IMG/VR virus record: IMGVR_UViG_3300042696_000039
Span: 1 to 23,184 of that record
Direction: 5' to 3' (one strand)
Length of the DNA stretch: 23,184 nucleotides
Source of the DNA: a virus
Shown here: positions 6,847 to 14,700 of the stretch, in pieces
How the letters are laid out: every line of letters begins with the position of its first letter
Numbering within the stretch: the first letter of the stretch is position 1
Translations under genes and position numbers: made by a program
Notes under the pieces: generated by a model
Told to the model about the DNA's origin: nothing
Seen by the model: the letters and a program-made list of their open reading frames with translations, nothing else
Databases searched by the model: none

Positions 6847-7758
6847 GTGGCTCGCAATACGTTGGAAGCGTGGATCCCCGAAGAGTGGGAGACCTCCAAG
6901 GTCGTCCAGACGATGCAGCAGATGTCTGCCGTCGAAGACCTCTCCTCCCCGATCCCCATGGGATCCGACACCAAGCACGTCCCTCGCACCGCAGGCATGG
7001 GCGTCGACGTCGTCGACAAGGGCGGCGCCTACGGCGAGGACACCTCCCTCAACGATGAGGTCTTGCTGACCGTCAAGAAGATCGGCAAGGCGGCCCGTAT
7101 CGCCGAGGAGGACATCGACGACTCCGTCGCCGACGTCATCAGCGCGAAGATGGTCGGCTGGGCGAAGTCCTACGCGAAGTTCATGGACAACGCGTGCCTC
7201 GCCGTGACCGCGGCCCCCGGCACCGGTGTCCCCTTCGCGTCGCTGTACTACCTGCTGGCCACCACCGACAACAACATCGGCTACACCGGCAACAGCAACA
7301 TCACCGTCGCCGCGACCGCCGGCGCCCCGACCTACGCCGAGTTCTCCACCGCGATCGGTAACGTCGAGGCCGGGGACTACTTCGACCCCGGCAGCATGGT
7401 CGCGATCGCGCACCCGGCGTTCCGCAAGAGCCTCCGCGGCGTCCTGGACACCCAGAACCGGCCGATCTTCCTCGAAGGCCTGTCCGGCACCCCCGACACC
7501 ATCTTCGGTGTCCGGGTCCGCTGGTCCCTGGGCGCGCGGACCTCGCCGACCGCGACCGCCACCCCGACCGGGCGCCCGATCGCCGCGTTCGTCAACCCGG
7601 AACTCATGCTCCTCGGCCGCCGGTCCGGCCCCGAGTCCGTGTTCATCGACGGACGCGACGGCCTGTCCGCGCTCACGGACGAGTCGATCCTCAAGATGCG
7701 CGCACGCCGCGCCTGGGCCTACGGGCACCCGGCTGGCGCGGCGATCCTCGTCGGCTGA
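6847..7758 (+). CDS. Major capsid protein (HK97-fold type)
   Basis: 303 residues. It builds the icosahedral shell. Length, position right after the scaffold, and the general layout fit the HK97-fold family: a short N-arm, a charged long-helix region (about 75-115, VKKIGKAARIAEEDIDDS), a Gly/Ala-rich middle, and an end with VFIDGRDGLSALTDES followed by the typical R-A-R-R-A-W-A-Y-G-H-P. The GTG start at 6847 is fixed by GCAGGAGG at 6833-6840. The gene is flanked by hairpins on both sides, consistent with a separately controlled, highly expressed message. Confidence 0.88.
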   Translation: MARNTLEAWIPEEWETSKVVQTMQQMSAVEDLSSPIPMGSDTKHVPRTAGMGVDVVDKGGAYGEDTSLNDEVLLTVKKIGKAARIAEEDIDDSVADVISAKMVGWAKSYAKFMDNACLAVTAAPGTGVPFASLYYLLATTDNNIGYTGNSNITVAATAGAPTYAEFSTAIGNVEAGDYFDPGSMVAIAHPAFRKSLRGVLDTQNRPIFLEGLSGTPDTIFGVRVRWSLGARTSPTATATPTGRPIAAFVNPELMLLGRRSGPESVFIDGRDGLSALTDESILKMRARRAWAYGHPAGAAILVG

Positions 7759-7770
7759 CCCATCCCGGCT

Positions 7771-7802
7771 CCCGCGCCGCTCTCGGCTCAGGGCGGCGCG
7801 GG
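7771..7802 (+). terminator. Hairpin after capsid gene (possible partial terminator)
   Basis: CCCGCGCCGC (7771-7780) and GCGGCGCGGG (7793-7802) form ten perfect pairs around a 12-base loop, starting 12 bases after the capsid stop. There is no T-run. It may cut down read-through into the connector genes or protect the 3' end of the capsid message. Confidence 0.55.
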
Positions 7803-7820
7803 TCTGCAGGGAGGTGAGCC

Positions 7821-8258
7821 ATGGCAACGCGCAAGACACCCAGCAAGAGCAGCGAGCAGTCGGCCACTGACGAGGAGCAGCTGCGGCAGCGGCAGTTCCC
7901 CGCGAAGGCGGGCGCCCCGGACGTCGAGGTCGACGAGCGCTCGGCCGACGGCGCCGAAGGGACGCGGCACGTCAAGGAGTTCGTCGTGCTGGCCGAGCAG
8001 TGGCCGAGCATGGACGAGGAAGCCGCGCACGCCGCGAACCGGGCTGCCGTGACCAACGAGGCGATCCAGCGTGGCCTGCACCCGCGTGGCGACGTGTCGT
8101 TCGACGGTGCCAGCGAGCACGACGACGGCGTCTCCACGGTCCTCACCTACTCGGTTGAGACCGTGCCCGCCTCGATCGACCACACGCCGCAGGAGACGAC
8201 CACACCCCGCGATGTGATCGAGGCCGTGGGCGGCGACACCAGCAAGGCAGGCGACTAG
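7821..8258 (+). CDS. Unknown protein of the head-tail region
   Basis: 145 residues; not recognised as a characterised family. The N-terminus (1-50) is polar and rich in Lys, Ser, Gln and Glu, so probably disordered. The rest is acidic with some predicted strands (FVVLAEQW, VSTVLTYSVETV) and A-A-H-A-A-N-R-A-A. Proteins with a similar V-x-L-x-E-Q-W segment occur, from memory, at this spot in other actinophage arrays. Between capsid and adaptor genes, a decoration or head-assembly protein is possible but not shown. ATG 7821 has GGGAGGTGA at 7809-7817. Confidence 0.7.
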   Translation: MATRKTPSKSSEQSATDEEQLRQRQFPAKAGAPDVEVDERSADGAEGTRHVKEFVVLAEQWPSMDEEAAHAANRAAVTNEAIQRGLHPRGDVSFDGASEHDDGVSTVLTYSVETVPASIDHTPQETTTPRDVIEAVGGDTSKAGD

Positions 8259-8260
8259 CC

Positions 8261-8707
8261 GTGGTCAACGCCTGGGCGACTGCACAGCAGGTCATCGACA
8301 CCACCGGGGTGTCCGTGACCGATCAGCAGCTTGCCCAGGCGCAGGACGACATCGAGATCTTCACCAACCGGGTGTACGAGGACACGCCTCGCATCCGGAC
8401 GCGGGATCTCTACTGGCTGGGCCGGGCCGTCGCCCGTCAAGCCGCATGGCTGGCAGGCCAGTTCGGGCTGGAGACGCGGCTGGATGCCACGCAGATCCAG
8501 CAAGACCAGGTCTCCACCACGCTGCAGGGCGACGGCCTGGTCCTCGCACCCATGGCCGCCCGAGCGCTCCGCCGGGTGTCGTGGATGCGGTCCCGCACCG
8601 TGCACATCCGCTCCGCGATCGAAGGCTCCGGCCCCATCGTCGGCGACTACCTGTCTTACGGCTCGGACGAGCACATGGTCTGGGCCCCGTACACGGGCGG
8701 TGCGTGA
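8261..8707 (+). CDS. Head-tail adaptor (connector) protein
   Basis: 148 residues. Adaptors of the HK97 gp6 / SPP1 gp15 type form a ring beneath the portal. The N-terminal two-thirds is a helical bundle in this style (AQQVIDTTGVSVTDQQLAQA, then the D-L-Y-W-L-G-R-A-V-A-R-Q-A-A-W helix at about 48-65), followed by a strand-rich end. The assignment comes from size, helix pattern and gene order (capsid, x, adaptor, stopper). The start is GTG 8261, two bases after the previous stop; its stop overlaps the next ATG by one base. Confidence 0.65.
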   Translation: MVNAWATAQQVIDTTGVSVTDQQLAQAQDDIEIFTNRVYEDTPRIRTRDLYWLGRAVARQAAWLAGQFGLETRLDATQIQQDQVSTTLQGDGLVLAPMAARALRRVSWMRSRTVHIRSAIEGSGPIVGDYLSYGSDEHMVWAPYTGGA

Positions 8708-9036
8708 TGCAAGCCATCGCCACCACCAAGGTCAGCATCCTGCGCGGCACAGAGACCGACGAGTTCGGCGACGAACGGGACACCACCACCCCGATCGCCA
8801 CCGGCATCCCGGCCTCACTGACCGAGCAGACCCGCCGCGTCACGACCCGCGAGAACCCCACCCCCCGCATCGTCCGCTACGCCGTCGCCCGGGTCCCCGC
8901 CCGCACCGACGTCACCGACCAAGACCGGGTGCGTGACGAACGCACCGGCGCCATCTACATCGTCGAGGCAACCTCCTCGATGGCCAACCCCGCAGCCGTG
9001 CCGGACATCCGGCTCGACCTGCGGCGCACCACCTGA
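8707..9036 (+). CDS. Head closure (stopper) / head-tail joining protein
   Basis: 109 residues. Stoppers close the connector once DNA is packaged. The protein is small and strand-rich, with an extended middle (TRRVTTRENPTPRIVRY) and a typical barrel-like end in which D-R-V-R-D-E-R-T-G-A-I-Y-I-V-E precedes L-D-L-R-R-T-T. That matches small phage head-tail joining proteins. ATG 8707 overlaps the adaptor stop by one base; a longer in-frame extension to the left lies within the adaptor gene and is not needed. Function is inferred from position and shape. Confidence 0.65.
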   Translation: MQAIATTKVSILRGTETDEFGDERDTTTPIATGIPASLTEQTRRVTTRENPTPRIVRYAVARVPARTDVTDQDRVRDERTGAIYIVEATSSMANPAAVPDIRLDLRRTT

Positions 9037-9114
9037 CAACAGCATCGGCCACCAGCGCCCGGGGAGACCGGGCCCGGCCACGAGTACGAGACCACCTTCG
9101 GAGAGGAGGCGGCC

Positions 9115-9486
9115 ATGGCGCGATCCGGTGTGCGGATCGACCCATCAGCGCGCGCACACGTCGACGCAGCGATCAACGACTGGCTCGGCGACGTCATCGG
9201 CCCCGCCATCCTCGGCGACGCCCGCAACTACGTGCACAAGCGCTCCGGCCGCCTCGCTGAGTCTCTGCGCTCCGAGGTGCAGGGCAAGGTACTCCGTGTC
9301 GGCTCGCTGGACTGCAACTACGCGACCGACGTCGAGATGGGCACGAGCCCGCACGTCATCCTCCCGAAGAACAAAAAGGCCCTGCACTGGCCCGACGCCG
9401 ACCACCCGGTCGCCCGCGTCAACCACCCCGGCACCCCGCCAATGCCGTATCTGCGGCCCGCCCTGTTCCAGCGGAGGACCGCATGA
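9115..9486 (+). CDS. HK97 gp10-like tail completion protein
   Basis: 123 residues. HK97 gp10-type proteins act at the head-tail junction. Residues 38-80 show the recognisable pattern A-R-N-Y-V-H-K-R-S-G-R-L-A-E-S-L-R followed by V-G-S...YATDVEMGTSPH, and the end P-x-P-Y-L-R-P-A-L is the common family close. ATG 9115 has GAGAGGAGG (9101-9109). It is preceded by a 78-base gap with a small GC-rich palindrome (CCGGGCCCGG) but no obvious promoter. Its last four bases overlap the next gene (ATGA). Confidence 0.8.
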   Translation: MARSGVRIDPSARAHVDAAINDWLGDVIGPAILGDARNYVHKRSGRLAESLRSEVQGKVLRVGSLDCNYATDVEMGTSPHVILPKNKKALHWPDADHPVARVNHPGTPPMPYLRPALFQRRTA

Positions 9487-9935
9487 GCACGCCGGTCCTG
9501 CACGCCACACCCGAACTCGTCGCCACCGCCTGGCTGAAGACCGTGGTCGGCGACCGCGTCGCGACCACCCTGCCCAAGGACTCCAGCAGTTGGGTCGACG
9601 CCGGGTTCTGCACGCTCGTCGTGGCTGGCGGTACCCCGAACCTGTACGTGCCGCTGCGTGAACCGGTGATGGGCGTGGACTGCTGGGCCGTCAACCCGGG
9701 CTCGCAGAAGCCTCCGTGGGACAAGGCCGCCATGCTCGCCGAGGCGATCCAGGCCGCCTGCTACGACCACTCGGCGATTCCGCAGGTCGTGGATCTGCCA
9801 GCTGGCTACCCACGGGCGCGGGTGCTGTCGGCGTACACCACGGGCGACTACCGGCGGGTGCACGACGACGCATCGTCATACGCCCACTACTCGATCCCTG
9901 GCCTCGTCGTCGCCTGGATGGAGGTGCCGTCGTGA
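9483..9935 (+). CDS. Tail terminator protein
   Basis: 150 residues. Tail terminators (lambda gpU / SPP1 gp17 type) cap the tail tube at the head-proximal end. The N-terminal helix (ELVATAWLKTVVGDRVATTLP), a strand pair around GFCTLVVAGGT, and the P-V-M-G-V-D-C-W-A segment match the mixed alpha/beta layout of this family. The gene sits in the classic slot between gp10-like protein and tail tube. It overlaps the preceding gene by four bases and the next by one base. Confidence 0.65.
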   Translation: MSTPVLHATPELVATAWLKTVVGDRVATTLPKDSSSWVDAGFCTLVVAGGTPNLYVPLREPVMGVDCWAVNPGSQKPPWDKAAMLAEAIQAACYDHSAIPQVVDLPAGYPRARVLSAYTTGDYRRVHDDASSYAHYSIPGLVVAWMEVPS

Positions 9936-10156
9936 TGTGGGCCATCCAAGAGGACACCCCGCACGGGCAGCTCCTGTCGTGGAACGGCAAGACCCTCGTC
10001 CATGGCGACAAAGGCGAGCTGGAATTCCTCCTCACCGGGCCGGTCCGGATCGTGCCGTGCCCGCCGAGCTTGCGCCCAGAGGACTGCCTCGAACTCCGCT
10101 TCCACCCGCAGTACGCCCACCACCAGTTCCCGCTCGTGAGGAGCAACTACCGATGA
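9935..10156 (+). CDS. Small unknown protein in tail operon
   Basis: 73 residues, not recognised. It starts MWAIQEDTPHGQLLSWNGKT and looks like a small strand-rich fold: paired hydrophobic segments (LEFLLTGPVRIVP, LELRFHPQY) with no membrane segment. It begins at an ATG overlapping the tail terminator stop and ends in a 4-base overlap with the next gene. Such tight coupling supports a real gene, probably a minor tail or assembly protein. Confidence 0.65.
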   Translation: MWAIQEDTPHGQLLSWNGKTLVHGDKGELEFLLTGPVRIVPCPPSLRPEDCLELRFHPQYAHHQFPLVRSNYR

Positions 10157-10371
10157 CCCACAAGGTCCGCACCACCATGCGCCCCGACCAGGAGATCGAG
10201 GTCGACGACGCCGAGTACCTCGACCTGAAGCGGCAGGGCCTCCTCGTCGAGGAGACCGCCGAGGAGGAGGTGCCGCCCGCGACTGCGGCGCCGGCCGCCC
10301 CCGAAGCGCCGCCGCAGCCCGCGGCCGTCGCCCCGAAGAAGCCGTCCTCGGCCGGAAGCAAGGAGAACTGA
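10153..10371 (+). CDS. Small unknown protein with Ala/Pro-rich tail
   Basis: 72 residues. The first 35 form a compact segment (VRTTMRPDQEIEVDDAEYLD then LKRQGLL). After an acidic stretch the end is Ala/Pro-rich and probably disordered. I have the impression of similar short proteins just before tail tube genes in other actinophages, without a known role. It overlaps the previous gene by four bases (ATGA) and is two bases from the tail tube gene. Confidence 0.65.
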   Translation: MTHKVRTTMRPDQEIEVDDAEYLDLKRQGLLVEETAEEEVPPATAAPAAPEAPPQPAAVAPKKPSSAGSKEN

Positions 10372-10373
10372 TC

Positions 10374-10934
10374 ATGTCGGTGAACACGGGAAATCTGATT
10401 CAGGGCCCGGCGACGCTCTACTCCGGCGCGTTCGGCGCCACCGAGCCGGCCGACTCCGCTGTCAACTCCACCCCGGCCGCGTCCGCGTGGACGGACCTGG
10501 GCGGCACGCAGGACGGCGTGAAGTTCAGTGCCGACCAAACCTACGGCGAGCTGGAGGTCGACCAGATCACCCTCCGGGTCGGCTCTCGGCTGACGAAGGC
10601 CGACTACACCATCGAGACATCGCTGGCCGAGGCGACGTTGGAGAACCTGTCGCTGACCCTCAACGGCGGCACGGCGGCTTCCGGGTCGGGCTGGAAGTCC
10701 TACGAGCCGAACGTCACCAGCTCCGCGACGCAGCCGAACTACTTCGCGGTGATCCTCGACGGGTACGCGCCGCAGCAGTTCAGGCGCCGGATCATCGGCC
10801 GGAAGGTCCTGAACGTCGACAGCGTCGAGCTCGCCTACACCAAGGACAAGCAGACGCTGATCCCCGCGAAGTTCGCGGTCCACTTCGTGTCCGGCAGCAT
10901 CGCGCCCATCCACGTGGTCGATCAGACCAGCTGA
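10374..10934 (+). CDS. Major tail (tube) protein
   Basis: 186 residues. It polymerises into the tail tube. The sequence is strand-rich with the usual tube-protein features: an N-terminal N-L-I-Q-G-P-A-T-L-Y-S-G segment, a W-T-D-L-G-G-T-Q-D-G-V-K-F turn, Y-G-E-L-E-V-D-Q, and a long middle of alternating hydrophobic strands. Size and position directly before the frameshifted chaperone pair are diagnostic of siphophage order. ATG 10374 is close to AAGGAG (10361-10366). A 43-base gap with GCGAGGAGC follows. Confidence 0.85.
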   Translation: MSVNTGNLIQGPATLYSGAFGATEPADSAVNSTPAASAWTDLGGTQDGVKFSADQTYGELEVDQITLRVGSRLTKADYTIETSLAEATLENLSLTLNGGTAASGSGWKSYEPNVTSSATQPNYFAVILDGYAPQQFRRRIIGRKVLNVDSVELAYTKDKQTLIPAKFAVHFVSGSIAPIHVVDQTS

Positions 10935-10977
10935 CCCCTGCAGCCCATCTCCCTGTCCGTAGCGAGGAGCACCACAC

Positions 10978-11379
10978 ATGGCATCCACCACCCCCGCCCG
11001 TACCCGCCAGTCCGCTGCCGCGAAGAGGGCAGCGGCCAAGCCCGTCAACGGCACCGACGAACTCGACTTCGAGCCGCTGCGGATCGCCTCCGACGAGGAG
11101 ATCGAAGAGGAGCGCGTCGAGCTCTTCTACATCGGCGACACCCCCTACACCATCCCGAAGACCATCCCGCCCGGTGTGGCCCTGCAGTTCCTTCGCGAGG
11201 CCCGCGAGCACGGCCGAGACCTGGCCACCGCCCCGCTCCTGACCCGTGTCCTCGGCGAGGACGCCTACGAGGCGCTGGAGCAGTCGCGGGCGCTGACCGA
11301 GGACCAGATGGAGTGGATCGTCAACAAGGTCCTCGACCTGGCCCTCGGCCGGAAGAAGCGGGAGGGAAAAGCGAAGTAG
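10978..11379 (+). CDS. Tail assembly chaperone, short form (G-like)
   Basis: 133 residues. It is the equivalent of lambda gpG, which coats the tape measure during tail assembly. The start is basic and Ala-rich, then an acidic segment (SDEEIEEERVELF), P-Y-T-I-P-K-T-I-P-P-G-V-A-L-Q-F-L-R, and a helical end. The stop TAG (11377-11379) lies 7 bases after the GGGAAAA slip site. Most ribosomes should make this form. ATG 10978 has GCGAGGAGC (10961-10969) upstream. Confidence 0.85.
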   Translation: MASTTPARTRQSAAAKRAAAKPVNGTDELDFEPLRIASDEEIEEERVELFYIGDTPYTIPKTIPPGVALQFLREAREHGRDLATAPLLTRVLGEDAYEALEQSRALTEDQMEWIVNKVLDLALGRKKREGKAK

Positions 11380-11774
11380 ACGACGGCACTTCGTGGATCC
11401 GCCTCTTCGACCAGATCAAAGAGCCGGACTTCGCGGAGGCCATCGTCGAGCGAGTCGAGGAACTCCTGTGGGTCCTCGACCACCAGGACGACATCGACGC
11501 CGACTTCCTCGCGATCTACGGCCTCGACCTTGAGCACGTCGAGATCAGCAGTCGCCGCTACTTCACCCGGGCCCAACGTCTGACCGCCTTCCAGGGCGTG
11601 ATGGCCGCCCGCGTCGAAGAGGAACGCGAGAATCGGGAGCCGAGCTACACCCCAACCCGCACGAGCACGACCGGCCCGCCACCACGGCAGGCCAGCAGAG
11701 AGACCACCGAGGTCTCACTGACCCAGTTCCGGGCCCAGTTCCCGGGACTCGTGAGCGTGGCACAGGGAGGGTAG
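10978..11774 (+). CDS. Tail assembly chaperone, frameshift fusion (GT-like)
   Basis: A -1 frameshift at GGGAAAA (11364-11370) joins the first 131 residues of the short form to 134 residues in the -1 frame, about 265 in all. The join reads ...REGK-SEVDDG. The T part is acidic and helical (LFDQIKEPDFAEAIVERVEE), then ends in a Pro/Thr-rich stretch. In lambda the T part recruits the tail tube protein while G holds the tape measure. The downstream frame has no well-placed start with a ribosome site of its own, and the tape measure gene begins immediately after its stop. Confidence 0.85.
11364..11370 (+). other. Programmed -1 ribosomal frameshift site
   Basis: G GGA AAA, in the correct phase (zero-frame codons GAG GGA AAA), follows the X XXY YYZ rule and closely resembles lambda GGGAAAG. 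A small stem, CGAAGT (11372-11377) with ACTTCG (11388-11393), follows after one base and covers the zero-frame stop codon. That spacing is shorter than usual for a stimulator. Confidence 0.88.
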
Positions 11775-14700
11775 ATGGCCGGGGCGTTCCGCATCGCCGA
11801 GGGGTACGTCGAGGTCACCGCCGACGAGTCCGGCTACGACCGCGCCATCGACAAGCTGAAGGGCGAGAAGCACAGCGTCAGTGTGGGCGTCGACCTCGAC
11901 GACAAGGACGCGATCGCCAAGCTCGACAAGCTCGTCAAGCCCCGCACCATCAAGCTCACCGCGGACATGGATACCCGCGCGGCCGCCGACGACCTCGCCG
12001 TCCTCACTCGGCGCCGCACCATCGCCGTCGCTGCAGACGTCGACGAAGCCTCCGCCGACGGGGAGTTGGCCGCTCTTGCCGCTGACCGCACGGTGCGGCT
12101 CTTCGTCGACGTCGATGACGCTGAGGCCATCAGCCGCCTCGACGCCCTCACCCGCGACCGCATGGTCCACGTGCTCGCCGACATGGACACCCGTGTCGCC
12201 GCCGCGGACCTCGCCAACCTCACCCAGCGGCGCACCGTCCGTGTGGACGCCGACGCGGACACTGCCGCGGCCGCCGCACGGCTGGACATCCTCACCCGCG
12301 ACCGCACCGTGCGCATCAGGGCCGGTCTCCTCGGAGGCGGAGGAGGCGGGGCAGGCGGAGGTCTCGGCGGCCTCACGTCGAGCCTTTCCAGCCTCACTGT
12401 CGCGGCTGTTGGTGCGCTTCCAACGCTGGCGTCGTTGGCACAGTCGATTCTCCAGATGGGGCCAGCCGCTGCGATTGCGGCTCCTGCCGTGCTGTCGCTG
12501 GGGGCTGCCTTCGCCGCTATCAAGCTCGGCACCAGCGGGATCGGGGACGCGTTCAAGGCGGCGTTCGCGCCGGCCACCAAGAGCGCCTCGCAGGCAGAGA
12601 ACGCAACCCGCAGGGTGGAGTCCGCGCAGCGCTCCCTCGCCAAAGCCCAGCAGGCCGTCAAGGACGCCGAGGTCAACGCGGCCGAGGCCCGGGTGAAGGC
12701 GGCCCGGGACATCCAAGACGCCCAGCAGAACCTGAAGAACACCATCTCGGACGTCGCCGACTCCAACCGGCGCGCCGCCGAGAGCGTGGCCTCCGCCGAA
12801 CGCGACCTCGCCAACGCGCAGAAGGCGGCCCGGCAGGCGCAGCTCGACCTCACCCAGGCACGCAAGGACGCCGCACAGGAGCTGGAAGACCTCAACAACC
12901 GGCTCGCGGACGCACAGCTCGACCAGCGGCAGAAGGTCCTCGACCTCCAGGACGCCGAGCAGGAGCTCGCCGCAGTCAAGGCCAAGGGGTCGAAGGCCAC
13001 CCAGGAAGAGATCGACAAGGCCCAGCTGCAGTACGACAAGGCCGCCCAGGCACTGTCGGAGCAGCAGACCGAGACTGCCCGGCTGCAGGAGCAGACGGAC
13101 TCCGCGAACAAGGCCGGCGTGGAGGGCTCCGACAAGGTCACGAAGGCCAAGCAGAACATCAACGACGCCCAGCAGGAAGTCATCGACAAGACCCGCGAGT
13201 TGAAGGACGCGGAGATCGAGGCGGCCCGCACCCAGCAGGACGGGGCGCAGCGCATCGCGAAGGCCCAGCGCGACGTCGCCGACGCACAGGCCGCCGCAGC
13301 CAAGGCCGCAGCCGATGGCGCCCGACAGATCAAGGACGCGCAGGAGGCCGCCGCGGACGCCGCGCGGGCCCTCGCCGAGGCTCAGACGTCCGGGGCGCTG
13401 GCCACGAACAAGCTCGGCGACGCGATGGCCCGCCTGTCGCCGAACGCCCGCGAGTTCGTCAACGCCGTCCTCGCACAGCGCGAGGCGTGGCGCGGTTTGA
13501 AGCTCGACGTGCAGGACGCCCTCTTCAAAGGCCTGGGCGACACCTTCACCCGCCTCACGTCGAACGTGCTGCCCGAGCTGGACATGGGCCTCGTCGGCAT
13601 GGCCGACAACCTCAACCGCACCGCACGCAACGCCGCAGAAGCCGTCGTACAGCTCGCCAAGACCGGCCAGCTCCGCTCCATGTTCGACGGCCTCAACCGA
13701 GCCACCGGCAACCTGACGAACATCCCCGGGCAGATCATCACCGGGCTGACACAAATCTCCATCGCCGCATCCCCGGCGTTCGCCCGGCTGACGAAGGCCG
13801 CCTCCGACGCAGCGGACCGCATCTCACAGAAGCTCGGCGACGCCTTCAAGTCGGGCGCGCTGGAGGACGCCATCAACAACGGCGTCGACATCGCGCGCCA
13901 GTTCGGCAAGCTCCTCGGCGACGTCTTCGGCACCTTCAGCAACATCATGAAGGCGGCAGCCGCCGGCGGGGGCGATGCACTCGGCAGCTTGGGTGCCGTG
14001 TTCTCCGAGCTGCGGCGGATCACGGCGATGCCGGGCGTCCAGCAGGCGTTGACGTCCGTGTTCACGGCGATCAACTCGATCGCGAAACTCTTCGCCGGCA
14101 CGTTGGGCGCGGTGCTGCAGGCGGTGCTTCCGCTGCTCGCCAAGCTGGCCCCGGTCGTCACCGAGCTGGCGACCAAGTTCGGGCCCGTCCTCGCTGAGCT
14201 GGCGAAGACCCTCGGTGAGGCACTGACGCCGATCATCGACGCGCTGCTGCCGATCGTCACGGACATCGGCGGCATCATCATTCAGCTGGTGCAGGCGGTG
14301 ATGCCGCTGCTGCAGCCGATCGGTAACCTGCTCGGCGCGATCATCACGGCGCTCGCCCCGGTCATTCAGGCGGTCGGCGATGAGCTGGTGACGCTGGTCG
14401 GGGCGCTCGCTACGGGGCTGGCGCCGATCGTGCAGGCCCTCGTGCCCGTGGTGCAGATGTTCGGCCAGTTCCTTGGCCAGCTCGCCCCGCTGTTCCCGCA
14501 GATCATGAACGCGGTCATTCCGCTGATCCCGCCGCTGTCGCAGCTGATCGTGGCGCTGCTGCAGTTGGCGTTGCAGGTGATCCAGCCGCTGCTGCCACTG
14601 ATCGTGCAGTTGGCAACGTTTTTGACGACGTCTTTGGCTACGGCGCTCGGCTATCTCATCCCGGTCATCACCACGGTGATCGGCTGGCTGACCACGTTCA

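Noticed and set aside
4927-7839. 970-codon open frame on the minus strand
   Set aside because: It lies opposite portal-end, MuF, scaffold and capsid genes with clear family signals. Long antisense frames are common in high-GC DNA, and its translation is a low-complexity Arg/Ala/Pro/Gly mix.
9037-9114. Promoter or small gene in the gap before the gp10-like gene
   Set aside because: Only a short GC palindrome and the ribosome site are visible. No -10/-35 pair or credible open frame was found.
11715-13754. 679-codon open frame on the minus strand opposite the tape measure gene
   Set aside because: Its Leu/Gly/Val-rich repeats mirror the coiled-coil codons of the real gene. No ribosome site or domain supports it.
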